64,000 nt of DNA from VBDM01 sp035702665 (GCA_035702665.1 DASSQD010000132.1:1-64000), one strand, 5' to 3'. Positions 25,479 to 33,348 are shown, counted from the stretch's first letter. Notes: a model not told the origin generated them from the letters alone. Numbers and translations: made by a program.

Positions 25479-26606
25479 ATGATGGAGGCGGTTTCCGAGG
25501 AAGCTGCACAGCGCCCGCGGGGATTCTGGGAGCGGCTTCTGCCGCTCAGGTACTGGCTTGGGGCGGACGCCGCGGGAGGAATCGAGCTGGGGCAGGCGAA
25601 GACGCGCCTGATCTGCACGTTCCTCGGCCTGTGCGGGTTCGGTGCCATAGCGCAGGCGGGGCCTCTCCCCGCGGGCATCGTCTGCACGGCGATCGTGTTC
25701 CCGCTGTACGCGATGGCCTATTTAGTGCTGGTCAGACGGCATCCCGTTCCCACGCACCGCAGGCGCGGCTTCGCGGTCGTCGTGGATACTCTGGCGAACA
25801 TCTACATCACCTGCTTCGGGGGCGCCTTCGCGGCGTACGCGGGATTCCTGTTTCTCGTGACCATCGGCTGGGGGCTGCGCTTCGGGCTTCAATACCTGTT
25901 CCTCGCTACAGGCATTGCGGTCGCCGGCATGGCAGCGAACCTCGTCGTGAGCCCGTACTGGCACGCCAACCTGCTCTTCGGCGGCACCATTGTCTTCGGG
26001 CTGATCGCGAACACAGTGAACGCGTCCATCCTGCTCGGCAGGATCTCGCGGGGAAACCGGCAGCTCGCCGAGAAGGTCGAGGAGATCTCGCGCCTCGCAT
26101 GGCAGGATCAGCTCACCAAGCTCCCGAACCGCCCGTACTTCCGCGACCGCCTCGGCCAGATGCTCGCGACGGCCGCGCGAAGCGGGCGTCAGGTAGCGCT
26201 TCTGCTGTTCGACATCGACGGCTTCAAGGCGGTGAACGATACGCTCGGTCACGAAGCGGGAGACCGGCTGCTTCGCGAGATCGCCGAGCGCGTCGGGCGT
26301 CGGGTCCGGCAGGCGGACACTTTCGCGCGGGTCGGCGGAGACGAGTTCGTGGTTCTCCTCGACATCGTTCACGACAAGTCGGACGCGATTCCGGTGGCGG
26401 AAACGGTCGTCGCGACGATCGCCGAGATCGGGATGTTCGCCGAGCAGGGGCTGCGCGTTGGCGCCAGCGTGGGCATCGCCTGCAGCGCAAGCGTGGCCAA
26501 CCGCGAGCGGGTAGCCGACGAGCTGCTGATCCAGGCCGATCGCGCCATGTACGAGGCCAAGCGCGCGGGCAAGGGCCGCTACAAGTTCGCGGACGAAGGC
26601 CGTTGA
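25479..26606 (+). CDS. Membrane diguanylate cyclase (GGDEF)
   Basis: The 375-residue protein has an N-terminal region with about five to six hydrophobic segments (residues 45-190), a short helical linker (LAEKVEEISRLAWQD) and a GGDEF domain. The intact catalytic loop RVGGDEF is preceded at the correct distance by the I-site RQAD. It should synthesise cyclic di-GMP under product inhibition. GAGGAG lies upstream of tandem ATG codons at the start. Its stop overlaps the TTG start of the following dehydrogenase gene. Confidence 0.88.
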   Translation: MMEAVSEEAAQRPRGFWERLLPLRYWLGADAAGGIELGQAKTRLICTFLGLCGFGAIAQAGPLPAGIVCTAIVFPLYAMAYLVLVRRHPVPTHRRRGFAVVVDTLANIYITCFGGAFAAYAGFLFLVTIGWGLRFGLQYLFLATGIAVAGMAANLVVSPYWHANLLFGGTIVFGLIANTVNASILLGRISRGNRQLAEKVEEISRLAWQDQLTKLPNRPYFRDRLGQMLATAARSGRQVALLLFDIDGFKAVNDTLGHEAGDRLLREIAERVGRRVRQADTFARVGGDEFVVLLDIVHDKSDAIPVAETVVATIAEIGMFAEQGLRVGASVGIACSASVANRERVADELLIQADRAMYEAKRAGKGRYKFADEGR

Positions 26607-27505
26607 GTCCGATCGGCTTCATTGGCCTAGGGAAGATGGGCTATCCGATGGCCCGTCGGCTGTCGAGCGCCGGGTACCGTCTTTGGGTCCACGACCTCGA
26701 CGCGGCGGCCGTACGGCGCGTGTGCGAAGCGACTGGCGCGGAGGCTCCGAGTTCGGTCCGCGTGATCGGCGAGCGTTGCGAGGCGGTGATCACGATGCTT
26801 CCCGACGGGCGCGCGGTGCGCGCGGTGACGGTGGGCGACGGCGGCGACGGATTGTTCAGGGGGCAGTCTAGCGGGAAGACGCTCATCGACATGAGCTCCT
26901 CCTCGCCCGTGGGTACCCGGGAGCTCGGCGCGCTCCTCGCGGAGAAGGGCGTCGACATGATCGACGCGCCGGTGTCGGGCGGCGTGAGGAAGGCGGAGGA
27001 CGGGACGCTCGCCATCATGGTCGGCGGGGAGCCGGCCGTAGTCGAGCGCTACAGGCCGCTGCTGGAAGCGATGGGCAAGCAGATATTCCCGACCGGTCCG
27101 CTGGGCTCGGGGCATGCGATGAAGGCGCTCAACAACTACGTGTCGGCGGCTGGGCTCGCCGCCGCCGTCGAGGCGGTGCTCGCGGCCGACCGCTTCGGGC
27201 TCGACGCGGGGAAGGTCGTCGACGTCCTGAACGCGTCCACGGGAATGAACAACTCGACGCTCAACAAGTTCCACAAGTTCATCCTCTCGCGCGCCTTCGA
27301 TTCGGGATTCTCGCTCGACCTGATGGTGAAGGATCTGAGGACGGCGCTCGAGGTCGCTCGCTCGACCGGGTCGCCGGCGCCCCTCGCCGAGGCCTGCGTC
27401 GCGGCCTGGAGCAAGGCGCAGGCGGCGCTCGGTCCAGGCCATGATCACACCGCGGTAGTGCGGTACTGGGAAGGCCTCGCCGGAACGGAGCTCGGGAAGA
27501 AGTAG
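26603..27505 (+). CDS. NAD(P)-dependent beta-hydroxyacid dehydrogenase (3-hydroxyisobutyrate dehydrogenase family)
   Basis: The 300-residue protein starts with the Rossmann motif GFIGLGKMGYPMA. It contains the substrate block DAPVSGGVRKAEDGTLAIMVGG and the catalytic lysine region GHAMKALNNYVSA. These define the 3-hydroxyisobutyrate / tartronate semialdehyde reductase family. The start is a TTG overlapping the upstream TGA. The exact substrate cannot be set from sequence. Confidence 0.88.
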   Translation: MSPIGFIGLGKMGYPMARRLSSAGYRLWVHDLDAAAVRRVCEATGAEAPSSVRVIGERCEAVITMLPDGRAVRAVTVGDGGDGLFRGQSSGKTLIDMSSSSPVGTRELGALLAEKGVDMIDAPVSGGVRKAEDGTLAIMVGGEPAVVERYRPLLEAMGKQIFPTGPLGSGHAMKALNNYVSAAGLAAAVEAVLAADRFGLDAGKVVDVLNASTGMNNSTLNKFHKFILSRAFDSGFSLDLMVKDLRTALEVARSTGSPAPLAEACVAAWSKAQAALGPGHDHTAVVRYWEGLAGTELGKK

Positions 27506-27534
27506 TAAGCTACGCGCCGGACTCTGGAGCCGAC

Positions 27535-27912
27535 ATGGCGAACTCCGAACCCAAATCGAACGAGCTCAAGCTCGATCCGGACAAACTCTATCTCGAGGAG
27601 GTTCTGACCGATCGTCGCATCGGGACCCTTCGCAGATTGACCCCGGTGACGAGGAGCGGATCGCCGGACCCGACCCGACCGGTCGCCTACGTGGGCGAGA
27701 CCCAGATCCTGACGCCTGCCGGATCGATTCCCATCGCGTTTGAGATCGACGCGGCGTCGCTCGGCGAAGCAGCGGAAAAGTTCGCTGTGCTCGCCAAGGA
27801 GGCGATCGACCGTACCGTCCGCGAGCTGCAGGAGCTGCGGCGCCAGGCGAGCTCTTCGATCGTCGTCCCGCAGGGACCGATCGGCGGAGGCGGAAAGATA
27901 CAGCTTCCCTGA
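27535..27912 (+). CDS. Hypothetical protein, 125 aa
   Basis: I do not recognise this protein. It is soluble, without a signal peptide or membrane segment. It has a central beta-rich part (YVGETQILTPAGSIPIAFEI) followed by an amphipathic helix (about residues 75-105) and a glycine-rich tail. Its GC-rich third positions match its neighbours, which supports coding. It lies between a dehydrogenase and a convergent Bug protein gene. Confidence 0.6.
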   Translation: MANSEPKSNELKLDPDKLYLEEVLTDRRIGTLRRLTPVTRSGSPDPTRPVAYVGETQILTPAGSIPIAFEIDAASLGEAAEKFAVLAKEAIDRTVRELQELRRQASSSIVVPQGPIGGGGKIQLP

Positions 27913-27925
27913 GCGGGCGCGAGGG

Positions 27926-28894
27926 CTACTTCACCAAGCCGGATTTCGCGGCGATCTCCGAAACCCGCCGGTGCTCCTCGCGGATCTCGGCGAGCAGCTT
28001 CTCCGGGGGGGAATAGTCCATCACCATTCCGAGCGGCTTGAGCTTGGCGGCGATCGCCGGGGAGTTGATGGCGCGTTCGAGCGCCGGCACCAGGGTCTTG
28101 GTGACCTCGGGAGGTACTCCGGCGGGCGCGAAGAAGGCGACCCAGATTCCGAACAGACCCTCGGAATAGCCCAGCTCGGTCAGGGTCGGGATGTCCGGGA
28201 AATCCGGGTACTTGCTCGAGATGACGATGCCTCGCAGGGCGCCACTCCTCAGATGGCCCGTCATGGTGCCCAGGGCGAGGACGACGCCCTCCACGTGGCC
28301 GCCCAGCAGCGCGGTTACGCCGGGTGATGCCCCGGTGAAAGGGACGGGAACGAGGCCTGCGCCGGTGAGCGAGTTGATGGTTCGGATGCAGAATTCGCCG
28401 ACCGATCCGGCGCCGGCGGTGCCGATGCGCACGCCCCCCGGATTCTTCTTCGCGAACGCCACCAATTCGGCGAGCGTCCTGTACGGCGCGTCGCCGCGCA
28501 CCGCGAGAATGCTCGGCGAGCGCATCGCCAAGCCCAGAGGCGTGAGATCCGTGAGAGGGTTGTAGCTCGCGGTCTTCGGGTCGAGTATCGACCTGAAAAC
28601 GAGCGACGCGTTGTTGGTCAGGATGATGGTGTTGCCGTCGGGCTTGGATTTCACGACGGCTTCGGTTCCGACGGCGCCGCCGGCGCCCGGCCGGTTCACC
28701 GGAATGATGGAGACCTTGAGCTCGTGCGAAAGCTCCTCGGCGATCGCGCGCGCCGAGGTATCGGTCGCGTCGCCGGGCGCGAGCGGAATGACCAGCGTGA
28801 CCGCGCCGCGGGGATAGTCCTCGGCGTGAAGCGGCAGGGCCGCGGCGAGCAGCAGCGCCCCACAGGAAAATAACAGACTCTCTCTGGTCGTCAT
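27926..28894 (-). CDS. Tripartite tricarboxylate transporter family receptor (Bug protein)
   Basis: The 322-residue protein has a signal peptide (ending PLHAED) and the Bug fold features VTLVIPLAPGDATDTSAR and NRPGAGGAVGTEAVVKSKPDG, which position a carboxylated ligand. It acts in the periplasm and captures a di/tricarboxylate or aromatic acid. No TctA/TctB membrane genes lie nearby, as is common for the many orphan Bug proteins of Betaproteobacteria. The left 16-bp repeat of the adjacent islet starts 40 nt upstream of its ATG. Confidence 0.9.
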   Translation of the reverse strand: MTTRESLLFSCGALLLAAALPLHAEDYPRGAVTLVIPLAPGDATDTSARAIAEELSHELKVSIIPVNRPGAGGAVGTEAVVKSKPDGNTIILTNNASLVFRSILDPKTASYNPLTDLTPLGLAMRSPSILAVRGDAPYRTLAELVAFAKKNPGGVRIGTAGAGSVGEFCIRTINSLTGAGLVPVPFTGASPGVTALLGGHVEGVVLALGTMTGHLRSGALRGIVISSKYPDFPDIPTLTELGYSEGLFGIWVAFFAPAGVPPEVTKTLVPALERAINSPAIAAKLKPLGMVMDYSPPEKLLAEIREEHRRVSEIAAKSGLVK

Positions 28895-28934
28895 GAAGAC
28901 TGCGCGGTAAGGATGGATGTCAACCGGCCGATTC

Positions 28935-28950
28935 TATCGCATCAAAACGT
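28935..28950. repeat. Left 16-bp direct repeat (att-like)
   Basis: TATCGCATCAAAACGT is an exact match to 31620-31635. The bases on either side of the two copies differ, so the match is exactly 16 bp. It lies 40 nt upstream of the Bug protein gene. Confidence 0.7.
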
Positions 28951-29163
28951 CAATAGCCACGTAACCCGCTGATTTTTCTAACGGCCTAGCTTGAACAATT
29001 CCGAAATACCGTCACGGGTGGAAGGATCCTCAAAGAGAAAGGCCGTCGCTGTAGACCTTGCGCAATCCATGCGCGCATCACGGTCAACGCGTCGCGACAG
29101 GCTAAAGCAGAGATCGTAAGGGTCTCCTCACCGTTCTTGGTAGCCCAGGACCGGCGGGCATAG
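28951..29163. other. Non-coding left end of the islet
   Basis: This stretch has no convincing gene. A 62-codon minus-strand frame (28986-29174) overlaps the end of the hemerythrin gene by 11 nt but has no recognisable features. It may be a decayed gene or plain spacer. Confidence 0.3.
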
Positions 29164-29601
29164 TTAATGTTCATTTCGAGTCCTCAAGAAATCGTGGAAA
29201 TCCGCGTCCTCGTGGACTAGGTGACTGACCAGAAGGACCTTGAGTTGTACCGGAGATAGAGCCCATTTACTTCCAGCGGCTGCATCCATCGCCAAGGTGC
29301 CGCGGTCTCTCCGAGCCATCGGTCTGAGGATTGCCCTGATATCGTTGTGGCGCCGCGTGTGGGAGTATCGATCGGGATAACCGTATCGCGCGAGGAGCCT
29401 GTCCTCCTTGTCAAAATGCGCCAGGGCGTCTTGCGCGATCGCTCGCATGTGTCCTTCTACAACGGATTCTTCGGACCCTGCGGAAACTGCGCGTTCCAAA
29501 TTTCCAAGTAGTAGCCCGAAGTGCCGATGGTCACTATCGATCTCATCGACTCCGATACGCGAGTTGTCGCTCCACTGCCACCGCGCTAGGTCTAGATCCA
29601 C
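29164..29601 (-). CDS. Bacteriohemerythrin-like protein
   Basis: The 145-residue protein carries the di-iron oxygen-binding ligand pattern of hemerythrins: DSDHRHFGLLL near residue 25, HFDKEDRLL near 72, HTRRH near 88 and a C-terminal HLVHEDADFHDFL. It could bind or sense oxygen, or protect against it, in the cytoplasm. It sits in the AT-richer islet and follows a small unknown gene on the same strand by 20 nt. Confidence 0.82.
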   Translation of the reverse strand: MDLDLARWQWSDNSRIGVDEIDSDHRHFGLLLGNLERAVSAGSEESVVEGHMRAIAQDALAHFDKEDRLLARYGYPDRYSHTRRHNDIRAILRPMARRDRGTLAMDAAAGSKWALSPVQLKVLLVSHLVHEDADFHDFLRTRNEH

Positions 29602-29620
29602 TAGCCCCTCTCAGTGCGTG

Positions 29621-29827
29621 TTACTGCTTCGCGCCCTCGTCTGGAAACGAACCAGCACCACCCTTGGCCTGTGGCGCACGGCGCCGAAGTGCTTCGTCAC
29701 ACCATGAAGCTACGAGATCATCTCTGGCTCGTTCCGCATTCTTCTTGAGGGCGCGCAGCTGTGACGCTCCGAGAGCGTCCACTTCATCTCTTGTCCACCT
29801 TCCCCGCAGGGCCATGCTAGGTGGCAC
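29621..29827 (-). CDS. Small hypothetical protein, 68 aa
   Basis: I do not recognise this protein. It is charged and apparently helical (TRDEVDALGASQLRALKKNA), followed by a basic and glycine-rich tail. It lies just upstream of the hemerythrin gene on the same strand, so the two may be cotranscribed. Coding is supported only by this arrangement and by its sensible helical pattern. Confidence 0.45.
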   Translation of the reverse strand: MPPSMALRGRWTRDEVDALGASQLRALKKNAERARDDLVASWCDEALRRRAPQAKGGAGSFPDEGAKQ

Positions 29828-29886
29828 CCGGGTGCGAAGCGCTGGTTACGTTTGCAGACGACGTAGTGTCCACGTGCGCGAGGCGA

Positions 29887-30144
29887 CTAATGTTTGTTAC
29901 TCCCCGCAGGGATGTGAATCCCAACGCTGCGGCCAAACGAGAAGCCCCCGAGTTCCTTTTTCAACGCGGCGTTTTGGCTAGCCGAGCCAAGGTCAATGAG
30001 GCAAACGTAACCTTTGGCCCCATCCGGAAAGATTTGGATCAACACGACCCGTCCTATCGGACGGCAGAGGTCCTTGAGGCCTTGCTCAAGCTCCGTTCGG
30101 TTTCTAAGACTCTGCAGCTTTTCGAGAAAGTGTGTGTCGAGCAC
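29887..30144 (-). CDS. Small hypothetical protein, 85 aa, possibly RRM-like fold
   Basis: The protein alternates helix and strand: an N-terminal helix (FLEKLQSLRNRTELEQGLKD), the strand VVLIQIFPDG, the strand YVCLIDLG, a helix NAALKKEL and a final strand VGIHIP. The pattern resembles an RNA-recognition-type fold, but this is a guess. The annotated start is GTG at 30144. The frame stays open upstream to about 30198 with protein-like sequence (NETEIEVALDVLGDVV), where the natural start may have been an ATG now reading ATT at 30192. It overlaps a plus-strand frame that looks non-coding. Confidence 0.5.
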   Translation of the reverse strand: MLDTHFLEKLQSLRNRTELEQGLKDLCRPIGRVVLIQIFPDGAKGYVCLIDLGSASQNAALKKELGGFSFGRSVGIHIPAGSNKH

Positions 30145-30416
30145 GACGTCACCCAGAACATCTAGGGCGACCTCAATTTCGGTTTCATTAATGTTGGACG
30201 AGCCTCAGCGGAACGAATGAGGCTCCAGGTGGCAAAGGACCCCCTGCACTGCGGCTTGCCTCCATTACACGGCGGGAACGGAAATCCCTTCTGCAGCGAG
30301 GTCTCGACACCGCAGCATAGTGAGCGGTAGACCCCGTAGATCTCGTTTGCAGCGCCGGCGGCGGGCAAAGCCGTACCTCCTTCCGAGCTACAGTATGGAC
30401 TCGCGCATTGCAAGGA

Positions 30417-30659
30417 TTACTTCTTGGCGTCCTTGCTCGAGTCTGGCGCAGTCTTGGCCGCTTCTGCGGCGCCCTTCGCTGCCTCACCCGACACAGCGGT
30501 CGGTGCGGTCGGTGCGGTCGGAGCCGTGGGAGTAGTGGTTGGAGTTATGGCCGGGGCCGGGCTAGTCGGGGCGGCAGCAGGAGGCGGGGTGCTGGGGCTC
30601 TTGCTGCAGCCAACAAGTGCGGCGCCTACTAAGGTAAAGACGATTGCTGTGTGCTTCAC
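30417..30659 (-). CDS. Small proline/alanine-rich lipoprotein
   Basis: The 80-residue protein has a lipoprotein signal with lipobox LVGC, then a low-complexity Pro/Thr/Ala tail including PTAPTAPTA and a lysine-rich end. The tail is partly encoded by a 9-bp unit repeated about three times at 30497-30521, so its length could vary between strains. It is divergent from the ribbon-helix-helix gene across an AT-rich promoter region. The 250 bases between this gene and the one ending upstream at 30144 hold nothing I can support. Confidence 0.6.
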   Translation of the reverse strand: MKHTAIVFTLVGAALVGCSKSPSTPPPAAAPTSPAPAITPTTTPTAPTAPTAPTAVSGEAAKGAAEAAKTAPDSSKDAKK

Positions 30660-30694
30660 TGGATATGGTCTCCCGAGGTTGAGGCAAAGCCAAA

Positions 30695-30770
30695 ACGTTA
30701 CATTGTCATCTTATACCACTTATATGGAATTGCAATTATAATGATATGATAATAACCACGACGTAAGGCA
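30695..30770. promoter_or_regulatory. AT-rich divergent promoter region in the islet
   Basis: This short stretch is strikingly AT-rich for the window and lies between the lipoprotein and the ribbon-helix-helix gene. It contains TATAAT at 30737-30742 on the plus strand. On the minus strand, TTGCAA (30735-30730) is followed after 16 nt by TAAGAT. No single promoter stands out, but divergent transcription from here is likely. Confidence 0.4.
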
Positions 30771-30785
30771 TTGAGGAAAGAGACA

Positions 30786-30992
30786 ATGGAGAACAAGACC
30801 TCCCGCTTCACAGTCCTAATCGATCCCAGGAAGAAGAAGATCTTTGAGGAAATCTGTGCTGCCCAGGACTTAACACCTTCGCAAGTGGTGCGCCAGATGA
30901 TCCGCGAGTACGTCATCGAGCACGCCGGCGACAGGGTGCTCCCAGACTGGCTATACAAGGCCGCGACCAAGAAGGGACCCCGGCGAACCTAA
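30786..30992 (+). CDS. Ribbon-helix-helix (CopG/Arc-like) DNA-binding protein
   Basis: The 68-residue protein has the form of a ribbon-helix-helix repressor: the strand SRFTVLID, then the helix KKIFEEICAAQ, the turn DLTPSQVV and the second helix RQMIREYVIEHAG. ATG at 30786 is chosen because GAGGAAAG lies 5 nt upstream; a TTG at 30771 is less likely. It may regulate itself and the divergent lipoprotein, or be an antitoxin-type protein left without a toxin; no toxin gene is adjacent. Confidence 0.7.
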   Translation: MENKTSRFTVLIDPRKKKIFEEICAAQDLTPSQVVRQMIREYVIEHAGDRVLPDWLYKAATKKGPRRT

Positions 30993-31034
30993 ACTCCCTC
31001 TTCAGCACGTAATCTCAGCCGGACACGGACGGAA

Positions 31035-31568
31035 ATGACACCGTCGATACTCGACGACCCGCGCTTCAGAGATCGCTCAATGGCGCGCCTTCACCTAGCG
31101 TTGATCCGGTGGCCCAATGGTCCGGTGTGCCCCCACTGCCACGCGATCAATCCAGTGAGCAAACTTCGGCGGCCGAGAATCTACTGCCGCGAATGCAGGA
31201 GTCAGTTCACGGTGACGGCAGGTACGGTCTTTGAGAACACCAAGATCCCCCTCCAAAAATGGATCCTCGCTGCCGCAGTGCTCGCTGCCGGCGAGAAGCC
31301 CACACCCATCCGACAGCTCCAGCGCATTCTCGGTGTGGCCTACGCCACGGCCTGGTCGATAAGCAGCAGTTTGCGCGCTACAACGTCGCTTCGAGCTCCT
31401 CGGGGGCAAACGCTCAAGTGCGTTGACGAAATCCTCTTGAGGATGCTGAGTACGCGGCCGCGCTTTTCCCCTCAATCTATCGCGAGCGCGACGAGGCTAA
31501 AACGCTTGTCAGCCGAGGCCAACAAGAGTCCGCTCGGATCTGGGGAATCCGGGGATATACGTGTTTGA
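31035..31568 (+). pseudogene. IS1595-type transposase, N-terminal fragment
   Basis: The first 120 residues carry the IS1595 zinc ribbon (CPHC, then CREC 29 residues later) followed by FTVTAGTVFENTKIPLQKW. This is the start of ISXO2/IS1595 transposases. The DDE catalytic domain is absent, and after about residue 115 the frame reads into unrelated sequence, so the gene is truncated. No terminal inverted repeats were found. It is near the right end of the islet and may be a scar of the insertion event. Confidence 0.75.
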
Positions 31569-31619
31569 AGTAGCCTCAGCGTTGGACGACAGTGGACAAT
31601 CGTAGAGCAAGCCTAGCGG

Positions 31620-31635
31620 TATCGCATCAAAACGT
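31620..31635. repeat. Right 16-bp direct repeat (att-like), overlapping the Omp85 stop codon
   Basis: Exact copy of 28935-28950. On the minus strand it reads ACG TTT TGA followed by TGCGATA, that is, the end of the Omp85-family coding sequence and 7 nt past it. Use of a gene end is typical of attachment sites because the gene stays intact. Confidence 0.7.
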
Positions 31636-33348
31636 GGTCTGGCTCTGCACCAGATACTGGACTCTCTTGATGCTCGGGTCATAGGTCAGCGGGAAGGCGA
31701 GATCGATGTGCAGCACGTTTCCGAAAGCCGTCCGCGCATTCAAGATGCGCAAGCCGAAGCCCACATCGCTGATCCAGCCGGCGTGCTCCGTGTTTGCACC
31801 GGCGCCGCCCCATGCCCGGCCCAGGTCGTAGAACACGGCGCCCCCGACTCGAAACAGCCGTATCGGATACCAGTCCGTGTAGACGCGGCTCTCGACGTTG
31901 GCCACCACGCGGTTGTCGCCGCTCTGGTAGTTCCGGGGATATCCCCGAAGGCCGGTGTCGCCTCCCAGCACGAGCTGCGTGGAGGCGGTGGCGTCTCTCA
32001 GAACGTCGCCGGCCAGGGAGAAGAAGAGGAGGGTGCGGCTGTTGGGGCGGCTGTAGTACTTGGCCGAAGCGCTCGATGCCTGCTTGTCGAGAGGGCCGTA
32101 CCCCGTCTGGCCGATGGCCGAGACCGAGCCGAGCAGAATTCCGCCCGTGGAAGTGCGGTATCCATCGCTGGCGCTGACGGTGTAGAGCCAGAGCTCCTGG
32201 GTCGATCCCAATCCCGTCAGGGAGCGGCCGATCTGAACGTTCGACTGCCATCCCATCACGAGGTACTCGGGCCGTTCGATGAGATCCAGGTTCTTGTACT
32301 TCTCGTACTTGTCCTCGACGAGTTCGTAGCGAAGGTACGGCGAGACGAGAGTCTGGTCCGGAGGCAATTCCGCGGGGGCCGGCAGACTCGCCTCGGTGTT
32401 GTAGGAATTTTTCTGATAGTTGATTCCGATCGAGTAGCGCTGCACCCACTTGCCGACGAGGCCCCGCGACCACCCGCCGAAAGCGTCGACCGTTTCCTGC
32501 CGGTGGCGGAACTGCGCCGACGTCTGGCCGTTCGCGAAGAGCGAGTCGATCTGATCGCCCTTGGACGCCGTGGCCCCCGCGGCCCAGCGCGTGTCCAGAG
32601 CGTAGAACGGGCGCGTGACCGAGATCGCCCGGCTTTCGCCGTCGCTGTTCTGGCTCAGGGAGTAGTTGACGCTGGTCCACCCGTCGAACGCGTGCGGGTC
32701 CACCGCCTGGTACAGGGTGCCCGACCGATCGGCGTTGGAGAAGCGGTTGATGCCGATCTGGATGCCGGTGCCTAGCGCGTTGGTTTCAGTGAACCCGATG
32801 TTCGTTCGGTTGGAGCCTCCGGTGCGGCTGAAGCTCGCGCCGGGCTGCAATGACCATGTATCGCGCGTCCTGACCTCGATATCGACGACTCCGTCATGAA
32901 CGGCGACCGGAACAATGCTGACGTCGTAGAGGACCCTGTTCGATCGCAGCAGTCGCTCGGTTTCATCGATCACGTGGACCGAGACGCGGTCGCCTGTCTT
33001 GAAGAGCAGCTGACGCTCGATCACCCAGGGTCGCGTCTGGATGTGAATCGCGTTCGCCGCCCGGTAAAGCGCGTTGTTCTCGTTCGGATCCTCGGGATCG
33101 AAGATATTGTGCGTGACGACCTGGACCTTGCCGATCCTTGCGCCGGCGGCTTCGAGCTCGGCGAACGAGGGGATCTTCTCGCTCGCCGGCGCCTCAGCCG
33201 GAGCAGGGGGCTTTCCCTCCGACGGCATTTCCTGAGCCGAGACGGGCGCGAGCGCGCTGAGGACCAGCGCAAGACCAGCGTGCGCCGCAACGCGGAGACG
33301 GAGCGCGTATTTCCCGGTCCGGCCCGGTTGAACGAGTCGGTCTAACAC
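31627..33348 (-). CDS. Omp85-superfamily outer-membrane protein (BamA/TamA-like)
   Basis: The 573-residue protein has a signal peptide (ending PVSAQ), a proline-rich spacer, a POTRA-like region (about residues 70-165, including LLFKTGDRVSVHVIDE) and a long beta-barrel. The barrel contains GLRGYP, the Omp85 loop-6 motif, and the protein ends in phenylalanine (QTTF). A single apparent POTRA makes it shorter than BamA. It may assemble or secrete a specific partner. The 3' end overlaps the right repeat of the islet. Confidence 0.82.
   Translation of the reverse strand: MLDRLVQPGRTGKYALRLRVAAHAGLALVLSALAPVSAQEMPSEGKPPAPAEAPASEKIPSFAELEAAGARIGKVQVVTHNIFDPEDPNENNALYRAANAIHIQTRPWVIERQLLFKTGDRVSVHVIDETERLLRSNRVLYDVSIVPVAVHDGVVDIEVRTRDTWSLQPGASFSRTGGSNRTNIGFTETNALGTGIQIGINRFSNADRSGTLYQAVDPHAFDGWTSVNYSLSQNSDGESRAISVTRPFYALDTRWAAGATASKGDQIDSLFANGQTSAQFRHRQETVDAFGGWSRGLVGKWVQRYSIGINYQKNSYNTEASLPAPAELPPDQTLVSPYLRYELVEDKYEKYKNLDLIERPEYLVMGWQSNVQIGRSLTGLGSTQELWLYTVSASDGYRTSTGGILLGSVSAIGQTGYGPLDKQASSASAKYYSRPNSRTLLFFSLAGDVLRDATASTQLVLGGDTGLRGYPRNYQSGDNRVVANVESRVYTDWYPIRLFRVGGAVFYDLGRAWGGAGANTEHAGWISDVGFGLRILNARTAFGNVLHIDLAFPLTYDPSIKRVQYLVQSQTTF

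Larger units (their letters stand above)
28935..31635. mobile_element. Small AT-richer islet bounded by a perfect 16-bp direct repeat
   Basis: The sequence TATCGCATCAAAACGT occurs at 28935-28950 and again at 31620-31635. The right copy contains the stop codon and last two codons of the Omp85-family gene (ACG TTT TGA on the minus strand), so the left copy looks like a duplicated gene end. The roughly 2.7 kb between has clearly lower GC than both flanks. It carries a hemerythrin, small unknown proteins, a CopG-like protein and a transposase fragment. No integrase is present. It is best read as a remnant or non-autonomous integrative element. Confidence 0.62.

Noticed and set aside
28986..29174. 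62-residue minus-strand frame after the hemerythrin gene
   Set aside because: It overlaps the hemerythrin end by 11 nt, has no recognisable features and an irregular composition. It is kept only as possible decayed sequence.
29821..30165. 114-residue plus-strand frame in the islet
   Set aside because: The opposite strand encodes a more protein-like 85-residue sequence with regular helix and strand pattern. The plus frame looks random.
30162..30413. 83-residue minus-strand frame between the small islet genes
   Set aside because: It is Cys/Ser/Pro-rich with no regular pattern, and its end overlaps the likely extended start of the neighbouring small gene.
28935..31635. The 16-bp repeat as a target-site duplication of the IS1595 fragment
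   Set aside because: IS1595-family elements give much shorter duplications as far as I know. The transposase fragment is internal, lacks terminal inverted repeats and does not span the interval.
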